A DNA stretch of 64,000 nt from Falsigemmobacter faecalis (GCF_003863335.1 NZ_RRAZ01000003.1:160603-224602), one strand, 5' to 3'. Shown: positions 48,204 to 57,491, counted from the stretch's first letter. The notes: generated from the sequence alone by a model not told the origin. Program-made: numbers and translations.

Positions 48204-48457
48204 CGGGATCTCCTTAAGAGGGTTATGGCGCAAGCCGGGACGTCGTCCAGCAGGGCCCGTGGAGGCACCGTCTGAGGCTCAGACGGATGCGGGGACATAG
48301 CGCGGAATGCCCCGAAATGAAAGGCTTTTGATCCCCCGGCCTTTGCCCGGTGCAAAAGGGCTTTTGAGAATCGGCCGGATTGTGATATTTTGTGTTAGTT
48401 ATCAGTTATTTAACTTGTTTTATGGTTAATGCCCTCTGACGGGCAGGAGTGTGCGGG

Positions 48458-49429
48458 ATGCTGGAGTTGCTCGGGCTGGTCGGGCTTTTGGTGGCGGGCG
48501 CAGTCGGAAGCGCGATATTCCCCGGCGATGCAGAGCACGGGTCCGGAGAGGAAGAGGACGACACGCCTGAGCCCGAGGCAGAGCCCGGGATTTTTGCTGA
48601 GACATCAGAGCCCGCCGCAGAGGGCATGTCTGAAGGGGGGGGCGGGGCCTCGCAGCCGGACCCGGTTCCGGAGGCGGGCGGGGCGTCTGACCCGGCCAGC
48701 AGCCGCAGCGGGGCCTGGGGGCCGGAAAGCTCCGACCTCTCTCCGCCGCCGGAGGAGCGGCCCTTGACGCTGACCGGGGGGCCACAGGACAGCCAGATCT
48801 TCGGCGGCGCGCAGGGCGATACACTGACCGGGGGCGAAGGCAACGACACGCTGACGGGCGGCGGCGGCGCGGACAGGATGGCCGGGGGTGCGGGGTCCGA
48901 TCACCTGGCGGGGCAGGAGGGGGACGATCATCTGGAGGGCGGATCCGGCGATGATACGCTTCTGGGCGGTCGCGGCGATGATCTGCTGATCTCGGGTGGC
49001 GGTAACTCCTGGCTCAGCGGCGGGATGGGGCAGGATGTGCTGGTCGCGGGCAGTGGCAATGACACCCTCGACGGGGATGAGGGGGCCGACACCCTCTCTG
49101 GCAACCTTGGTCAGGCAGAAGAGGGGACGCAGCGCTATCTGAACGGCGGGCGCGGCGATGACCTTTTGCATGCGGGCGGTGGCGATGTGGCCAGTGGGGG
49201 AGAGGGGGCGGATGTGTTTCGGCTGACCGGCACGGGGGCGGCACAGATCATGGATTTCGGCACCGAGGACAGTCTGCTGATCGAATATGCCGCCAATGCG
49301 CCCGCGCCGGTCATCAGCTATGAGGCCGGCGAGAACGGCCTGCGGGTGCTGGCCGATGGTCAGGTTCTGGCCGATCTGATCGGGGTGCATGACCCTGACG
49401 TGGTGCGGCTGACCCTCTCAGCGGTCTGA
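48458..49429 (+). CDS. Small RTX (haemolysin-type Ca-binding repeat) protein
   Basis: 323 residues. An N-terminal hydrophobic helix (LELLGLVGLLVAGAVGSAIF) is followed by an acidic, Pro/Glu/Gly-rich linker to about residue 100, then at least eight Ca-binding nonapeptide-type repeats (GGEGNDTLT, GGAGSDHLA, GGSGDDTLL, GGRGDDLLI and relatives) to about residue 245, and a beta-rich C-terminal part (AQIMDFGTEDSLLIEYA) typical of RTX proteins secreted by type I systems. No enzyme domain and no secretion genes nearby. Probably a surface or secreted Ca-binding protein. ATG with AGGAG upstream; a long AT-rich stretch precedes it. Confidence 0.85.
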   Translation: MLELLGLVGLLVAGAVGSAIFPGDAEHGSGEEEDDTPEPEAEPGIFAETSEPAAEGMSEGGGGASQPDPVPEAGGASDPASSRSGAWGPESSDLSPPPEERPLTLTGGPQDSQIFGGAQGDTLTGGEGNDTLTGGGGADRMAGGAGSDHLAGQEGDDHLEGGSGDDTLLGGRGDDLLISGGGNSWLSGGMGQDVLVAGSGNDTLDGDEGADTLSGNLGQAEEGTQRYLNGGRGDDLLHAGGGDVASGGEGADVFRLTGTGAAQIMDFGTEDSLLIEYAANAPAPVISYEAGENGLRVLADGQVLADLIGVHDPDVVRLTLSAV

Positions 49430-50320
49430 ACTCTGCAGGAAAAACGGTAAAAACTGCTCAATCACCGCTTTGGGATTTTCCTCCTGCACGAAATGCCCGG
49501 AAAGGCAGGAGGCGCCGGTCAGATCCGTGGCCCAGCCCCGCCAAAGCCCAAGGGGATCGCCGCTTTTGGCCGGAAAACCCTTTTCCGCCCAAAGATAAGA
49601 GAGGGGCGCTGTGATCTTTTCGCCCCCCGCGCGGCTGGCCTCATCAATCCGGCGGTCGGTGGTGGCCCCGGCGCGGTAGTCGGCGCACATGGCATGAACC
49701 CGCTCGGGCTGTTGGATCTGGGCGCGGTAGCTTTCCAAAGCTGCGGGCGGCAGATCTGCCAGATCATGGCTGCGCAGCCAGGAGGTGAGGGTATGGTCCA
49801 GCCAGGGCAGCGGGTCCGCCGAGATCAGCCGCTCGGGCATCGGCGCGGGTTGCGCGAGGAAGGTCCAGTGATAGCCCGCCATGGCCAGTTCGGCCGTCCA
49901 GGCGTTCCAGAAATCCGCCGTTGGCACGATCTCAATGATCCCCAGCCGGCGCAGACGGTCGGGATGATCCAGCGCCAGGCGGTAGGCCACCCGCGCGCCG
50001 CGGTCATGGCCGAGAAGATGCGCGCTGCGGATGTCCAGTTCATCCATCAGGGCAATGATGTCTTCGGCCATCCGGCGCTTGGAATAGGTGACATGTTCGG
50101 CATCATCCGCAGGGGCATCGCTTTCGCCATAGCCGCGCAGGTCGGGCACCAGCACGCGGAAGTGCTTGGCAAACTCCGGGGCGACCTTTGACCAGCACAT
50201 GCCGTTTTGCGGAAAGCCATGCAGCAGGATCAGCGGCGGGCCGGAGCCTGCCCCCTGAACGGAAAGCGTGATCCCCGGCAGCGTCACGCGGCGGCGGGTA
50301 AATCCATCGATAACGGCCAT
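49418..50320 (-). CDS. Alpha/beta hydrolase, fluoroacetate/haloacetate dehalogenase-like
   Basis: 300 residues. The nucleophile is Asp106 in GHDRGARVAYR, not Ser, as in haloacetate dehalogenases and epoxide hydrolases. Counterparts of the known fluoroacetate dehalogenase halide and substrate residues are present with constant spacing: Arg107, Arg110, His151-Trp152 (YHWTFLAQ), Tyr215 (CADYRAGA) and the catalytic His276 (SGHFVQEENP). The acid of the triad appears as Glu130 rather than Asp. It would cut C-F or C-Cl bonds of haloacetates. The gene is divergent from the fluoride channel crcB (182 bp). Activity is predicted, not shown. Confidence 0.8.
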   Translation of the reverse strand: MAVIDGFTRRRVTLPGITLSVQGAGSGPPLILLHGFPQNGMCWSKVAPEFAKHFRVLVPDLRGYGESDAPADDAEHVTYSKRRMAEDIIALMDELDIRSAHLLGHDRGARVAYRLALDHPDRLRRLGIIEIVPTADFWNAWTAELAMAGYHWTFLAQPAPMPERLISADPLPWLDHTLTSWLRSHDLADLPPAALESYRAQIQQPERVHAMCADYRAGATTDRRIDEASRAGGEKITAPLSYLWAEKGFPAKSGDPLGLWRGWATDLTGASCLSGHFVQEENPKAVIEQFLPFFLQSSDR

Positions 50321-50502
50321 CCTGTCTCTCCCCTTTGGGGCAGAGTGGCGGCGGGGGTGATTCCCTGCAAGCTTTCGCTGCGGGCGAAAAGGGCACTTCC
50401 GGTCCTTTGTCTGCAGGGAAAGCGCGGCGGAATGTCTTTCCGGGCAGGGCGGGGCAGGGCATCCGGTTGACAAGGAGCGTGGCGCGGCAGAAGGAAGGCG
50501 CG

Positions 50503-50877
50503 ATGATCCGGACCCTGATCTATGTTGCATTGGGCGGCGCTGCGGGCGCTGTGGCGCGGTTTGTGACCGTGAGCGCTTTTGCACGGCTGCTGCCCGGGAG
50601 CTTTCCGGCGGGGACCTTCGTTGTGAATGTGGCGGGCTCTCTTGTGATGGGGGGCCTTGCTGCCTGGCTGGCCGCGCATCAGGCGGAGCGGTTTTCACCG
50701 CTGCTGCTGAGCGGCTTGCTTGGCGGGTTCACGACCTTTTCGGCCTTCTCGGCGGATATCATTCGCCTTCTTGAGGGCGGCACGCCATGGATGGCGGGCG
50801 GATATGCTGTGGCTTCGGTGGGGGTGTCGGTTGTGGCACTTATGGCCGGTGCTGCCCTGATACGAGGACTGCTATGA
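50503..50877 (+). CDS. crcB: Fluoride ion channel CrcB/Fluc
   Basis: 124 residues with four membrane helices. Signatures: GGAAGAVARF in helix 1, the GTFVVNVAGSLVMG motif with the pore Asn in helix 2, and GLLGGFTTFSAFS (central break and phenylalanine track) in helix 3. Dual-topology dimer that lets fluoride out of the cytoplasm. Its stop overlaps the rluC-like gene (ATGA). The 182-bp leader was checked for the fluoride riboswitch pattern and none was found. Confidence 0.95.
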   Translation: MIRTLIYVALGGAAGAVARFVTVSAFARLLPGSFPAGTFVVNVAGSLVMGGLAAWLAAHQAERFSPLLLSGLLGGFTTFSAFSADIIRLLEGGTPWMAGGYAVASVGVSVVALMAGAALIRGLL

Positions 50878-51968
50878 GCGGCGTTCAAATCCTGACGGTC
50901 TCGGAAGACGATGGCGAAATGCGCCTCGACCGCTGGCTGAAAAAGAAATTCCCGCAACTGAACCAGGTTGCGGTTGAGAAGATGTGCCGGAAAGGCGAGC
51001 TGCGGATCGACGGCGGTCGGGCGAAGCCTGCTGACCGTATTGTTCCGGGCCAGAAGGTGCGGGTGCCCCCGCTGCCGACCGAGGCTCCGCCGCTGAAGAT
51101 CCGCGGTATGGAAGAGATGATCACCGAGGCCGATGCCGAGATGATCCAGTCCTGCGTGATGTTCCGCGATCAGCATCTGATCGTGATCAACAAACCCGCA
51201 GGTCTGCCGAGCCAGGGCGGCTCGGGGCTTGATCACCGCACCGTCGATGGTCTGACCCCGGCGCTGATGTTTGGCTATAAAGAGCGCCCCAAACTGGTCC
51301 ACCGTCTGGACAAAGACACTTCGGGTCTGCTGGTTCTGGCGCGCACCGACCGTGTGGCGCGTGCCCTCTCGGAAGCCTTCCGTGAGCGGACCACCCGCAA
51401 GATCTACTGGGCGGCCGTGGCCGGAGTGCCCCATCCGAAGTTCGGCACCATCCGCTATGCCCTTGAGAAATCGAGCGGGCATGGCCGATCGGGTGAAGGC
51501 GAGAAGATGATCTGCATCCATCCCGCCAAGATCAAAGATCACCCCGAAGCCAAACGCTCGACCACCGATTATGCGGTGATGGATCTGCTGGGCACCCGGG
51601 TGTCCTGGGCGGCACTGGTGCCGATCACCGGGCGCACGCACCAGCTGCGCGCGCATATGGCGGAACTCGGCCATCCGATCATCGGTGACGGCAAATACGG
51701 CGGTTCAGCGCAGGAGAATATGGGCGACGGCTGGGGCGCACAGCTGGGCGGCGAGATCAGCCGCAAGCTGCATCTGCATGCCCGTCTGCTGGCCTTCCAG
51801 CATCCGATCACCAAACAGCATCTTACCTTCCGGGCCCCTCTGCCAAGCCATATGGAGAAAACCTGGAAGACGCTGGGCTGGGATATCAATTCGGTGCCGG
51901 ACGATCCCTTTGAATGGGCCGAAGAGATGGCTGAGCGGCAAAAGCGCGAACGTCAGCGCGATCGGTGA
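50874..51968 (+). CDS. rluC: RluA-family 23S rRNA pseudouridine synthase, RluC-like
   Basis: 364 residues: N-terminal S4 RNA-binding domain (RLDRWLKKKFPQLNQVAVEKMCRKGELRIDGG), then the catalytic domain with the active Asp in HRLDKDTSGLLVLARTD, plus GRTHQLRAHMAELGHPIIGDGKYGG. Converts uridines in 23S rRNA to pseudouridine; the RluC-type sites are inferred. Translation is coupled to crcB upstream, and the ATP12 gene follows 7 bp downstream. Confidence 0.93.
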   Translation: MSGVQILTVSEDDGEMRLDRWLKKKFPQLNQVAVEKMCRKGELRIDGGRAKPADRIVPGQKVRVPPLPTEAPPLKIRGMEEMITEADAEMIQSCVMFRDQHLIVINKPAGLPSQGGSGLDHRTVDGLTPALMFGYKERPKLVHRLDKDTSGLLVLARTDRVARALSEAFRERTTRKIYWAAVAGVPHPKFGTIRYALEKSSGHGRSGEGEKMICIHPAKIKDHPEAKRSTTDYAVMDLLGTRVSWAALVPITGRTHQLRAHMAELGHPIIGDGKYGGSAQENMGDGWGAQLGGEISRKLHLHARLLAFQHPITKQHLTFRAPLPSHMEKTWKTLGWDINSVPDDPFEWAEEMAERQKRERQRDR

Positions 51969-51975
51969 GGGTGGC

Positions 51976-52692
51976 ATGAGCGGCTGGAAGGCAAAACGTT
52001 TCTGGAAAGAAGCCCGGGTTGTGGAAGCCGAAGGCGGTTTTCAGGTGATGCTGGATGCGCGGGCGGTGAAAACCCCCGCGAAATCCCCGCTGGTGCTGCC
52101 GGGCCGCGCCATGGCCGAGGCTGTGGCAGCGGAATGGGACGCGCAGCAGGGCGAGATCCGGCCCGAGACCATGCCGGTCACCCGCTCGGCCAATGCCGCG
52201 ATCGACAAGGTCGGGGTGCAGTTCGATGCGGTCCTGGACATGCTGGCCGAATATGGCGGCACCGATCTGCTGAGCTATCGTGCCGAGGGTCCGAAGGATC
52301 TGGTGGCCCGTCAGGCGGCGCTTTGGGACCCGCTGCTCGACTGGGCAGCCGAGCGGTATGACGCCCGTCTGCGGGTGACCTCCGGGGTCATTCCGGTGGC
52401 TCAGGAGGCTCAGGCGCTGGCCCGTCTGAAGGCGGCGCTTGGCGCCCATGATGCCTTTGAGATGACGGCGCTTCACGACCTGATCGGCATCTCGGGATCA
52501 CTGATTCTCGCGCTTGCCGTGGCGGAAGGGCGGATCACCCTGCCCGAAGCATGGGCAGCCTCGCGTATTGATGAGGCATGGCAGGCCGAGCAGTGGGGGG
52601 CCGATGAAGAGTTTGAGATCAAAGAGGGCAAGCGTCGCGAAGCTCTTGAACATGCTGAACGTTTTCTTGCGCTGAGCCGTCAGCGCAACTGA
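51976..52692 (+). CDS. ATP12 family F1-ATPase assembly chaperone
   Basis: 238 residues of the ATP12 family, which in mitochondria binds the F1 alpha subunit during ATP synthase assembly and is conserved in alphaproteobacteria. Seen: KRFWKEARVVEAEGGFQVMLDARAVKTPAKSPL at the N-terminus, AAEWDAQQGEIRPETMPVTRSANAAID, and the C-terminal EEAWQAEQWGADEE-type region (here DEAWQAEQWGADEEFE). Last gene of a crcB-rluC-ATP12 operon. Confidence 0.92.
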   Translation: MSGWKAKRFWKEARVVEAEGGFQVMLDARAVKTPAKSPLVLPGRAMAEAVAAEWDAQQGEIRPETMPVTRSANAAIDKVGVQFDAVLDMLAEYGGTDLLSYRAEGPKDLVARQAALWDPLLDWAAERYDARLRVTSGVIPVAQEAQALARLKAALGAHDAFEMTALHDLIGISGSLILALAVAEGRITLPEAWAASRIDEAWQAEQWGADEEFEIKEGKRREALEHAERFLALSRQRN

Positions 52693-52839
52693 GAGATGCA
52701 GCCGTCTCGCCCGGTAGGCGCATAAAAACCGGGCAAAATTTTCCTCAAACGCTGTTAATTTACGCCCAGGCTTGGGAAATTATTCCCGTCTGCCGCCAGC
52801 CTTGACGCATTGGCCGGGCGCATCGCAAGATACCTCTGA

Positions 52840-52924
52840 CCCCGGGAGCAATAATCGGGGCACTCCTTTCGGGCCAACAGGGCCTGTCCCGCGCCGCTAT
52901 TCTGCGGCGCTCCACAGGAAGAGG
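52840..52924 (+). promoter_or_regulatory. Structured leader upstream of the amino-acid transporter operon
   Basis: Three short hairpins in a row: CCCCG/CGGGG (52840-52860), GGCC/GGCC (52872-52884) and GCGCCGC/GCGGCGC (52891-52910), ending just before the AGGAAGAGG ribosome site (52916-52924). Could be an mRNA-stabilising or regulatory leader; no known riboswitch recognised. Confidence 0.4.
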
Positions 52925-52929
52925 TTATA

Positions 52930-53949
52930 ATGAAGAAATCCGTTTTCCTCGGCACGCTGTCGTTCGCGGCACTCGCAGCCGGGATCTCGCAGGCCGCGAC
53001 GCTTGACGATGTTAAGGCCCGCGGCTCGCTGAACTGCGGCGTCTCGACCGGCGTCAACGGCTTCTCGGCACCGGATGCGCAGGGCGTCTGGCAGGGCTTT
53101 GATGTGGCGATCTGCCGCGCGGTGGCCGCTGCTGTGCTGAAAGATCCGATGAAGGTCAACTTCATCTCGACCACCGGTCAGACCCGATTTACGGCCCTGG
53201 CCTCGGGCGAGGTCGATATCCTGGCGCGGAACACCACCTGGACGCTGTCGCGCGATGCCGATCTGAAGTTCACCTTTATCGGCGTGAACTATTATGACGG
53301 TCAGGGCTTTATGGTCAAAAAAGACCTCGGCGTGACCTCGGCAAAAGATCTCGAGGGCGCCACCGTCTGCATCCAGACCGGCACCACCACCGAGCTGAAC
53401 CTGGCGGACTTCTTCAAGGCGAATAACCTGAAGTATGAGCCGGTTCCGGTCGAAACCAACGCCGAAGCGCAGCAGCAGTATCTGGCCGGTGCCTGTGACG
53501 TCTATACCACCGATGCTTCGGGTCTTGCCGCGACGCGCGGTGGCTTTGCGGATGCCGCAAACCACATCATCCTGCCGGAGATCATCTCGAAAGAGCCGCT
53601 CGGCCCGCTCGTCCGTCAGGGCGATGACCAATGGTCAGACATCGGCCGCTGGGTTCTGAACGCGCTGGTCGGCGCAGAAGAATATGGCGTCACCGCAGCC
53701 AATATCGATGAGATGACCGCGACGGGCAGCGAGAACCCCGAGATCAACCGCCTGCTCGGCAAAGAGGGTGAACTCGGCGCGATGCTGGGTCTTGATAACG
53801 ACTGGGCCATCCACGCGATCAAAGCCGGCGGCAACTACGGCGAGGTTTTTGAGGCCACCATCGGTGAGCAGACCCCGATCGGTCTGGCCCGCGGCCTGAA
53901 CGCACAATGGACCCAGGGCGGCCTGCTCTACGCGCCGCCGTTCCGCTGA
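52930..53949 (+). CDS. aapJ: General L-amino acid ABC transporter, substrate-binding protein
   Basis: 339 residues. Signal peptide MKKSVFLGTLSFAALAAGISQA, then a family 3 solute-binding protein: LNCGVSTGVNGFSAPD, WQGFDVAICRAVAAAVL, the FTALASGEVDILARNTTWTLSRD loop and GVTSAKDLEGATVCIQTGTTTE. Matches AapJ/BztA, the periplasmic binding protein for glutamate, glutamine, aspartate and asparagine in Rhodobacter and Rhizobium. First gene of the aapJQMP/bztABCD operon; a hairpin after it probably keeps its expression above that of the permeases. Confidence 0.94.
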   Translation: MKKSVFLGTLSFAALAAGISQAATLDDVKARGSLNCGVSTGVNGFSAPDAQGVWQGFDVAICRAVAAAVLKDPMKVNFISTTGQTRFTALASGEVDILARNTTWTLSRDADLKFTFIGVNYYDGQGFMVKKDLGVTSAKDLEGATVCIQTGTTTELNLADFFKANNLKYEPVPVETNAEAQQQYLAGACDVYTTDASGLAATRGGFADAANHIILPEIISKEPLGPLVRQGDDQWSDIGRWVLNALVGAEEYGVTAANIDEMTATGSENPEINRLLGKEGELGAMLGLDNDWAIHAIKAGGNYGEVFEATIGEQTPIGLARGLNAQWTQGGLLYAPPFR

Positions 53950-53958
53950 TCTGCCAAA

Positions 53959-53988
53959 GGGGCGCCCTGAGCAAGGGCGCCCCGTTTT
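53959..53988 (+). terminator. Attenuator hairpin between aapJ and aapQ
   Basis: GGGGCGCCCT / AGGGCGCCCC stem (10 bp, 5-base loop) followed by GTTTTG, inside the transporter operon. Such hairpins raise binding-protein over permease mRNA levels. Confidence 0.85.
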
Positions 53989-54090
53989 GCAAAAGCACGA
54001 CACGATCTGAATAACAACAGTCTGCCGCGGAGCGCGCCCGCGCTGATCCGCTGAGCCAGAAGGCCAGGCAGACCTCAGGGGGTATTCGTT

Positions 54091-55344
54091 ATGACACCCG
54101 GAACCGACGCCCGAAGTGGCGACTTTCGGCTGAGCATGCTGCTTTATGACACGCGGTATCGCTCGTTCACCCTTCAGTTTATTGCGCTGGTCTTAGTGGC
54201 GCTCGCCGGTTGGTGGCTGGTGGCCAATACGGTCGCAAACCTGAAGGCACTTGGTAAAGATTTCAGCTTTGGCTTTCTGACCGTGCGCTCGGGCTACGAC
54301 ATCAACCAGCGCCTGATTGAATATACCTCCGACAGCAGTCATGGCCGCGCCATGCTGGTGGGCCTTTTGAACACGCTGCTGCTGGCAGCGCTCTCCTGCG
54401 TAACCGCCACGATTGTGGGCGTTTTCGCAGGGGTACTGCGTCTGTCGGAAAACTGGCTGATTTCAAGGCTGATCGGCTTTTATGTTGAGATTTTCCGCAA
54501 TATCCCGCTGGTCCTGTGGATCCTGCTGATCTTCGCGGTGATGACCGAATCCATGCCGCCGCCCAATGCCTTCCGCGGGGAAAATGCCACCTCTTCGATG
54601 CTGTTCTTCGACAGCGTGGCGATCACCAACCGCGGCGTTTATGTGCCCGAGCCGCTCTTTGACCGCTCGCTGGGCAATATCGATCTGGGGGTCTTTCTGG
54701 TCAGCATTGATCTGCTGGCGATCATCGCGGTGCTGAGCGTCTGTTTCTGGGCCTGGCGCAGGCTGAAGACCCAGGCGAGTGCGGTGCAGAACGCAACCGG
54801 CGTGCGCCCGACGACCTGGTGGAAAAGCATCCTGATCTTCGTGGTGCCGCTGGTGGCGCTGAAGCTTGCGCTTGGCTTTCACCTTGGGATGCCGGAACTG
54901 CGGGGCTTCAACTTCGCGGGCGGCACTTATATGCGCAACTCCTTCTTCGCGATGTGGGTGGCGCTGACGCTTTATACCGGCGCCTTCATCGCTGAGACGG
55001 TGCGCGGCGGTATCCTTGCGATCTCGCGCGGGCAGTCTGAGGCCGCCTTCGCGCTTGGCCTGCGCCCGGGCCGCACCATGAGCCTGGTGATCCTGCCGCA
55101 GGCTTTGCGCGTCATCATCCCGCCGATGATCTCGCAATATCTCAACATCACCAAGAACACCTCTCTGGCGCTGGCTGTGGGCTATATGGATCTGCGCGCC
55201 ACGCTGGGCGGTATCACCATCAACCAGACCGGCCGCGAGCTGGAGGGGATGCTGCTGCTGATGCTGACCTATCTGGTCATCTCGCTGATCATCTCAATGG
55301 TGATGAACTGGTACAACGCCCGTGTCCGGCTGAAGGAGCGCTGA
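54091..55344 (+). CDS. aapQ: General L-amino acid ABC transporter permease AapQ/BztB
   Basis: 417-residue inner-membrane permease with eight or so hydrophobic segments. The long insert between the first helices and the core is typical of AapQ/BztB. The EAA cytoplasmic loop is AISRGQSEAAFALGLRPGRTMSLVILPQALRVIIPP, and the core starts near GLLNTLLLAALSCVTATIVG. Heterodimer with AapM. AGGGGG precedes the ATG. Confidence 0.93.
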   Translation: MTPGTDARSGDFRLSMLLYDTRYRSFTLQFIALVLVALAGWWLVANTVANLKALGKDFSFGFLTVRSGYDINQRLIEYTSDSSHGRAMLVGLLNTLLLAALSCVTATIVGVFAGVLRLSENWLISRLIGFYVEIFRNIPLVLWILLIFAVMTESMPPPNAFRGENATSSMLFFDSVAITNRGVYVPEPLFDRSLGNIDLGVFLVSIDLLAIIAVLSVCFWAWRRLKTQASAVQNATGVRPTTWWKSILIFVVPLVALKLALGFHLGMPELRGFNFAGGTYMRNSFFAMWVALTLYTGAFIAETVRGGILAISRGQSEAAFALGLRPGRTMSLVILPQALRVIIPPMISQYLNITKNTSLALAVGYMDLRATLGGITINQTGRELEGMLLLMLTYLVISLIISMVMNWYNARVRLKER

Positions 55345-55345
55345 G

Positions 55346-56629
55346 ATGGATCAATCTCCCTTTGTGCGCAAAGAGATGCTCGCCCCCAAAGCCGCCCCGG
55401 TATCCGAGACGGGTGCGGTCGGCTGGATCCGGCAGAACCTGTTCTCCGGCCCGCTGAACATCCTGTTGACGGTGATTTCCGTGGCGGTGATCTTCTGGGT
55501 CGTCACCCATACCGCGCCGTGGTTTCTGAACGGCGTCTGGAAGGCCTCCAGCCTGGTGGAATGCCGGGAAATCCTGAACGGCGCCACCGGGGCCTGCTGG
55601 GCCGTGATCACCGAGCGCTGGCACCAGCTGACCTTTGGCTTCTATCCGCCTGAGCTGTACTGGCGCCCGATCCTCGCCTTCGTGCTGATGCTGGTGGCGC
55701 TGGCTCCGGTGCTTTACCCCTCGGTGCCGCGCGGCATGTTCTGGTTTTCGCTGCTTTACCCGCTGATCGGCTTCTGGCTGCTGTGGGGCGGTACGCTCTG
55801 GCTGCCGGTGGTGGTGCTGCTGGGGCCGCTTGTGGGCTATGTGGTCTACCGAATGCTGCGCAGCTACAGCTCGGCCCTTGGGATGATCCTTGGGGCTGTG
55901 GCGATCCTGGCCTTCTGGATGTGGCTGGCCGGGCCGCTGTCGAAAGATCTGCAGCGGATTTTCCCTCTGGCGATCCGCGAAGTGCCCTCGCGTGATTTCG
56001 GTGGCTTCATGCTGTCGATCATCATCGGGGTGACCGGCATTGCGCTGTCGCTGCCGCTGGGCATCGTGCTGGCGCTTGGCCGCAAATCCGACATGTTCCT
56101 GATCCGCATCCTCAGCATTGGCTTCATTGAGTTTGTGCGCGGTGTGCCGCTGATTGCGCTGCTGTTCACGGCCTCGCTGCTGCTGAACTACTTCCTGCCG
56201 CCGGGGACCAACTTTGACATCATCCTGCGGGTGATCATCATGGTGACCCTCTTTGCGGCGGCCTATATGGCCGAGGTGGTCCGGGGCGGTCTCGCGGCCC
56301 TGCCGCGCGGGCAATATGAGGCGGCGGATGCGCTTGGCCTGGATTACTGGCGCGCGCAGCGTCTGGTGATCATGCCTCAGGCGCTGAAAATCTCGATCCC
56401 GGGCATCGTCAACACTTTCATCGGCCTTTTTAAAGACACCACGCTGGTCGTCTTCATCGGCCTTCTCGATCCCATCGGGCTGTCGAACTCCATCCGCGCC
56501 AATGCGGCCTGGAACGGCATCTATTGGGAACTCTTCATCTTCATCGGTCTGTGTTTCTTCATCATCTGCTTTGGCATGTCGCGCTATTCGCTCTGGCTGG
56601 AGCGGAAGCTGAAGACCGATCACCGTTAA
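55346..56629 (+). CDS. aapM: General L-amino acid ABC transporter permease AapM/BztC
   Basis: 427 residues, second permease of the pair, with about ten membrane segments and the EAA loop [36 protein letters not shown]. The extended N-terminal half ([37 protein letters not shown]) is normal for AapM/BztC. Starts 1 bp after the aapQ stop. Confidence 0.94.
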   Translation: MDQSPFVRKEMLAPKAAPVSETGAVGWIRQNLFSGPLNILLTVISVAVIFWVVTHTAPWFLNGVWKASSLVECREILNGATGACWAVITERWHQLTFGFYPPELYWRPILAFVLMLVALAPVLYPSVPRGMFWFSLLYPLIGFWLLWGGTLWLPVVVLLGPLVGYVVYRMLRSYSSALGMILGAVAILAFWMWLAGPLSKDLQRIFPLAIREVPSRDFGGFMLSIIIGVTGIALSLPLGIVLALGRKSDMFLIRILSIGFIEFVRGVPLIALLFTASLLLNYFLPPGTNFDIILRVIIMVTLFAAAYMAEVVRGGLAALPRGQYEAADALGLDYWRAQRLVIMPQALKISIPGIVNTFIGLFKDTTLVVFIGLLDPIGLSNSIRANAAWNGIYWELFIFIGLCFFIICFGMSRYSLWLERKLKTDHR

Positions 56630-56639
56630 GGAACCTGTC

Positions 56640-57422
56640 ATGTCACAAACTGCTGCCATGCAAGCCGCTCAGATGCAGGTCTCGGGCGAGGTCGCGATCC
56701 AGATCCGCAATATGAACAAGTGGTACGGCGCGTTTCACGTGCTGCGCGACATCGATATGACCGTCCACCGGGGAGAGCGGATCGTGATCTGCGGCCCCTC
56801 AGGCTCAGGCAAATCCACCCTGATCCGCTGCATCAACCGTCTGGAAGAGCATCAGGAAGGCCAGATCGTCGTCGATGGGACCGAGCTGACCTCGGATCTG
56901 AAGAACATCGACAAGGTGCGCTCGGAAGTGGGGATGGTGTTTCAGCACTTTAACCTTTTTCCGCATCTGACCATTCTTGAGAACTGCACCCTCGCGCCGA
57001 TCTGGGTCCGGAAGGTCCCCAAGCGTGAGGCTGAGGAGGTGGCGATGCACTTCCTGGAAAAAGTGAAGATCCCCGAGCAGGCGCTGAAATACCCCGGGCA
57101 GCTGTCCGGTGGTCAGCAGCAGCGCGTGGCGATTGCCCGCTCGCTCTGCATGAAGCCGCGCATCATGCTCTTTGATGAGCCGACTTCGGCGCTCGATCCC
57201 GAGATGATCAAAGAGGTGCTCGACACCATGATTGAGCTGGCAGAAGAGGGCATGACCATGCTCTGCGTGACCCATGAGATGGGCTTTGCCCAGGCCGTGG
57301 CGAACCGCGTGATCTTCATGGATCAGGGCCAGATCGTCGAAGAAAACGCGCCGAAAGAGTTCTTCAACAATCCCCAGAGTGAGCGCACCAGGCTCTTCCT
57401 CAGCCAGATCCTCGGTCACTGA
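56640..57422 (+). CDS. aapP: General L-amino acid ABC transporter ATP-binding protein AapP/BztD
   Basis: 260 residues. Walker [11 protein letters not shown]-loop [10 protein letters not shown], signature [15 protein letters not shown], Walker [15 protein letters not shown] and the H-loop CVTHEMGFA, all intact. Energises the AapQM permease. Last gene of the operon, 10 bp after aapM; an 8-bp GC hairpin follows before cmk. Confidence 0.96.
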   Translation: MSQTAAMQAAQMQVSGEVAIQIRNMNKWYGAFHVLRDIDMTVHRGERIVICGPSGSGKSTLIRCINRLEEHQEGQIVVDGTELTSDLKNIDKVRSEVGMVFQHFNLFPHLTILENCTLAPIWVRKVPKREAEEVAMHFLEKVKIPEQALKYPGQLSGGQQQRVAIARSLCMKPRIMLFDEPTSALDPEMIKEVLDTMIELAEEGMTMLCVTHEMGFAQAVANRVIFMDQGQIVEENAPKEFFNNPQSERTRLFLSQILGH

Positions 57423-57449
57423 GGGGCAGGGGCCTTTACGCAAAGACGG

Positions 57450-57471
57450 GGGCGCGCTAGACCGCGCCCCT
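57450..57471 (+). terminator. GC-rich hairpin after aapP
   Basis: GGGGCGCG / CGCGCCCC stem with a 6-base loop, about 28 bp after the stop; no T tract, so a weak or Rho-assisted terminator. Confidence 0.5.
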
Positions 57472-57491
57472 GACTGCATTTGGGGATGGCG

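Noticed and set aside
50321..50502. Fluoride riboswitch ahead of crcB
   Set aside because: Searched by eye for the GGNGATGG...CTGATG pattern in the leader; neither half is present.
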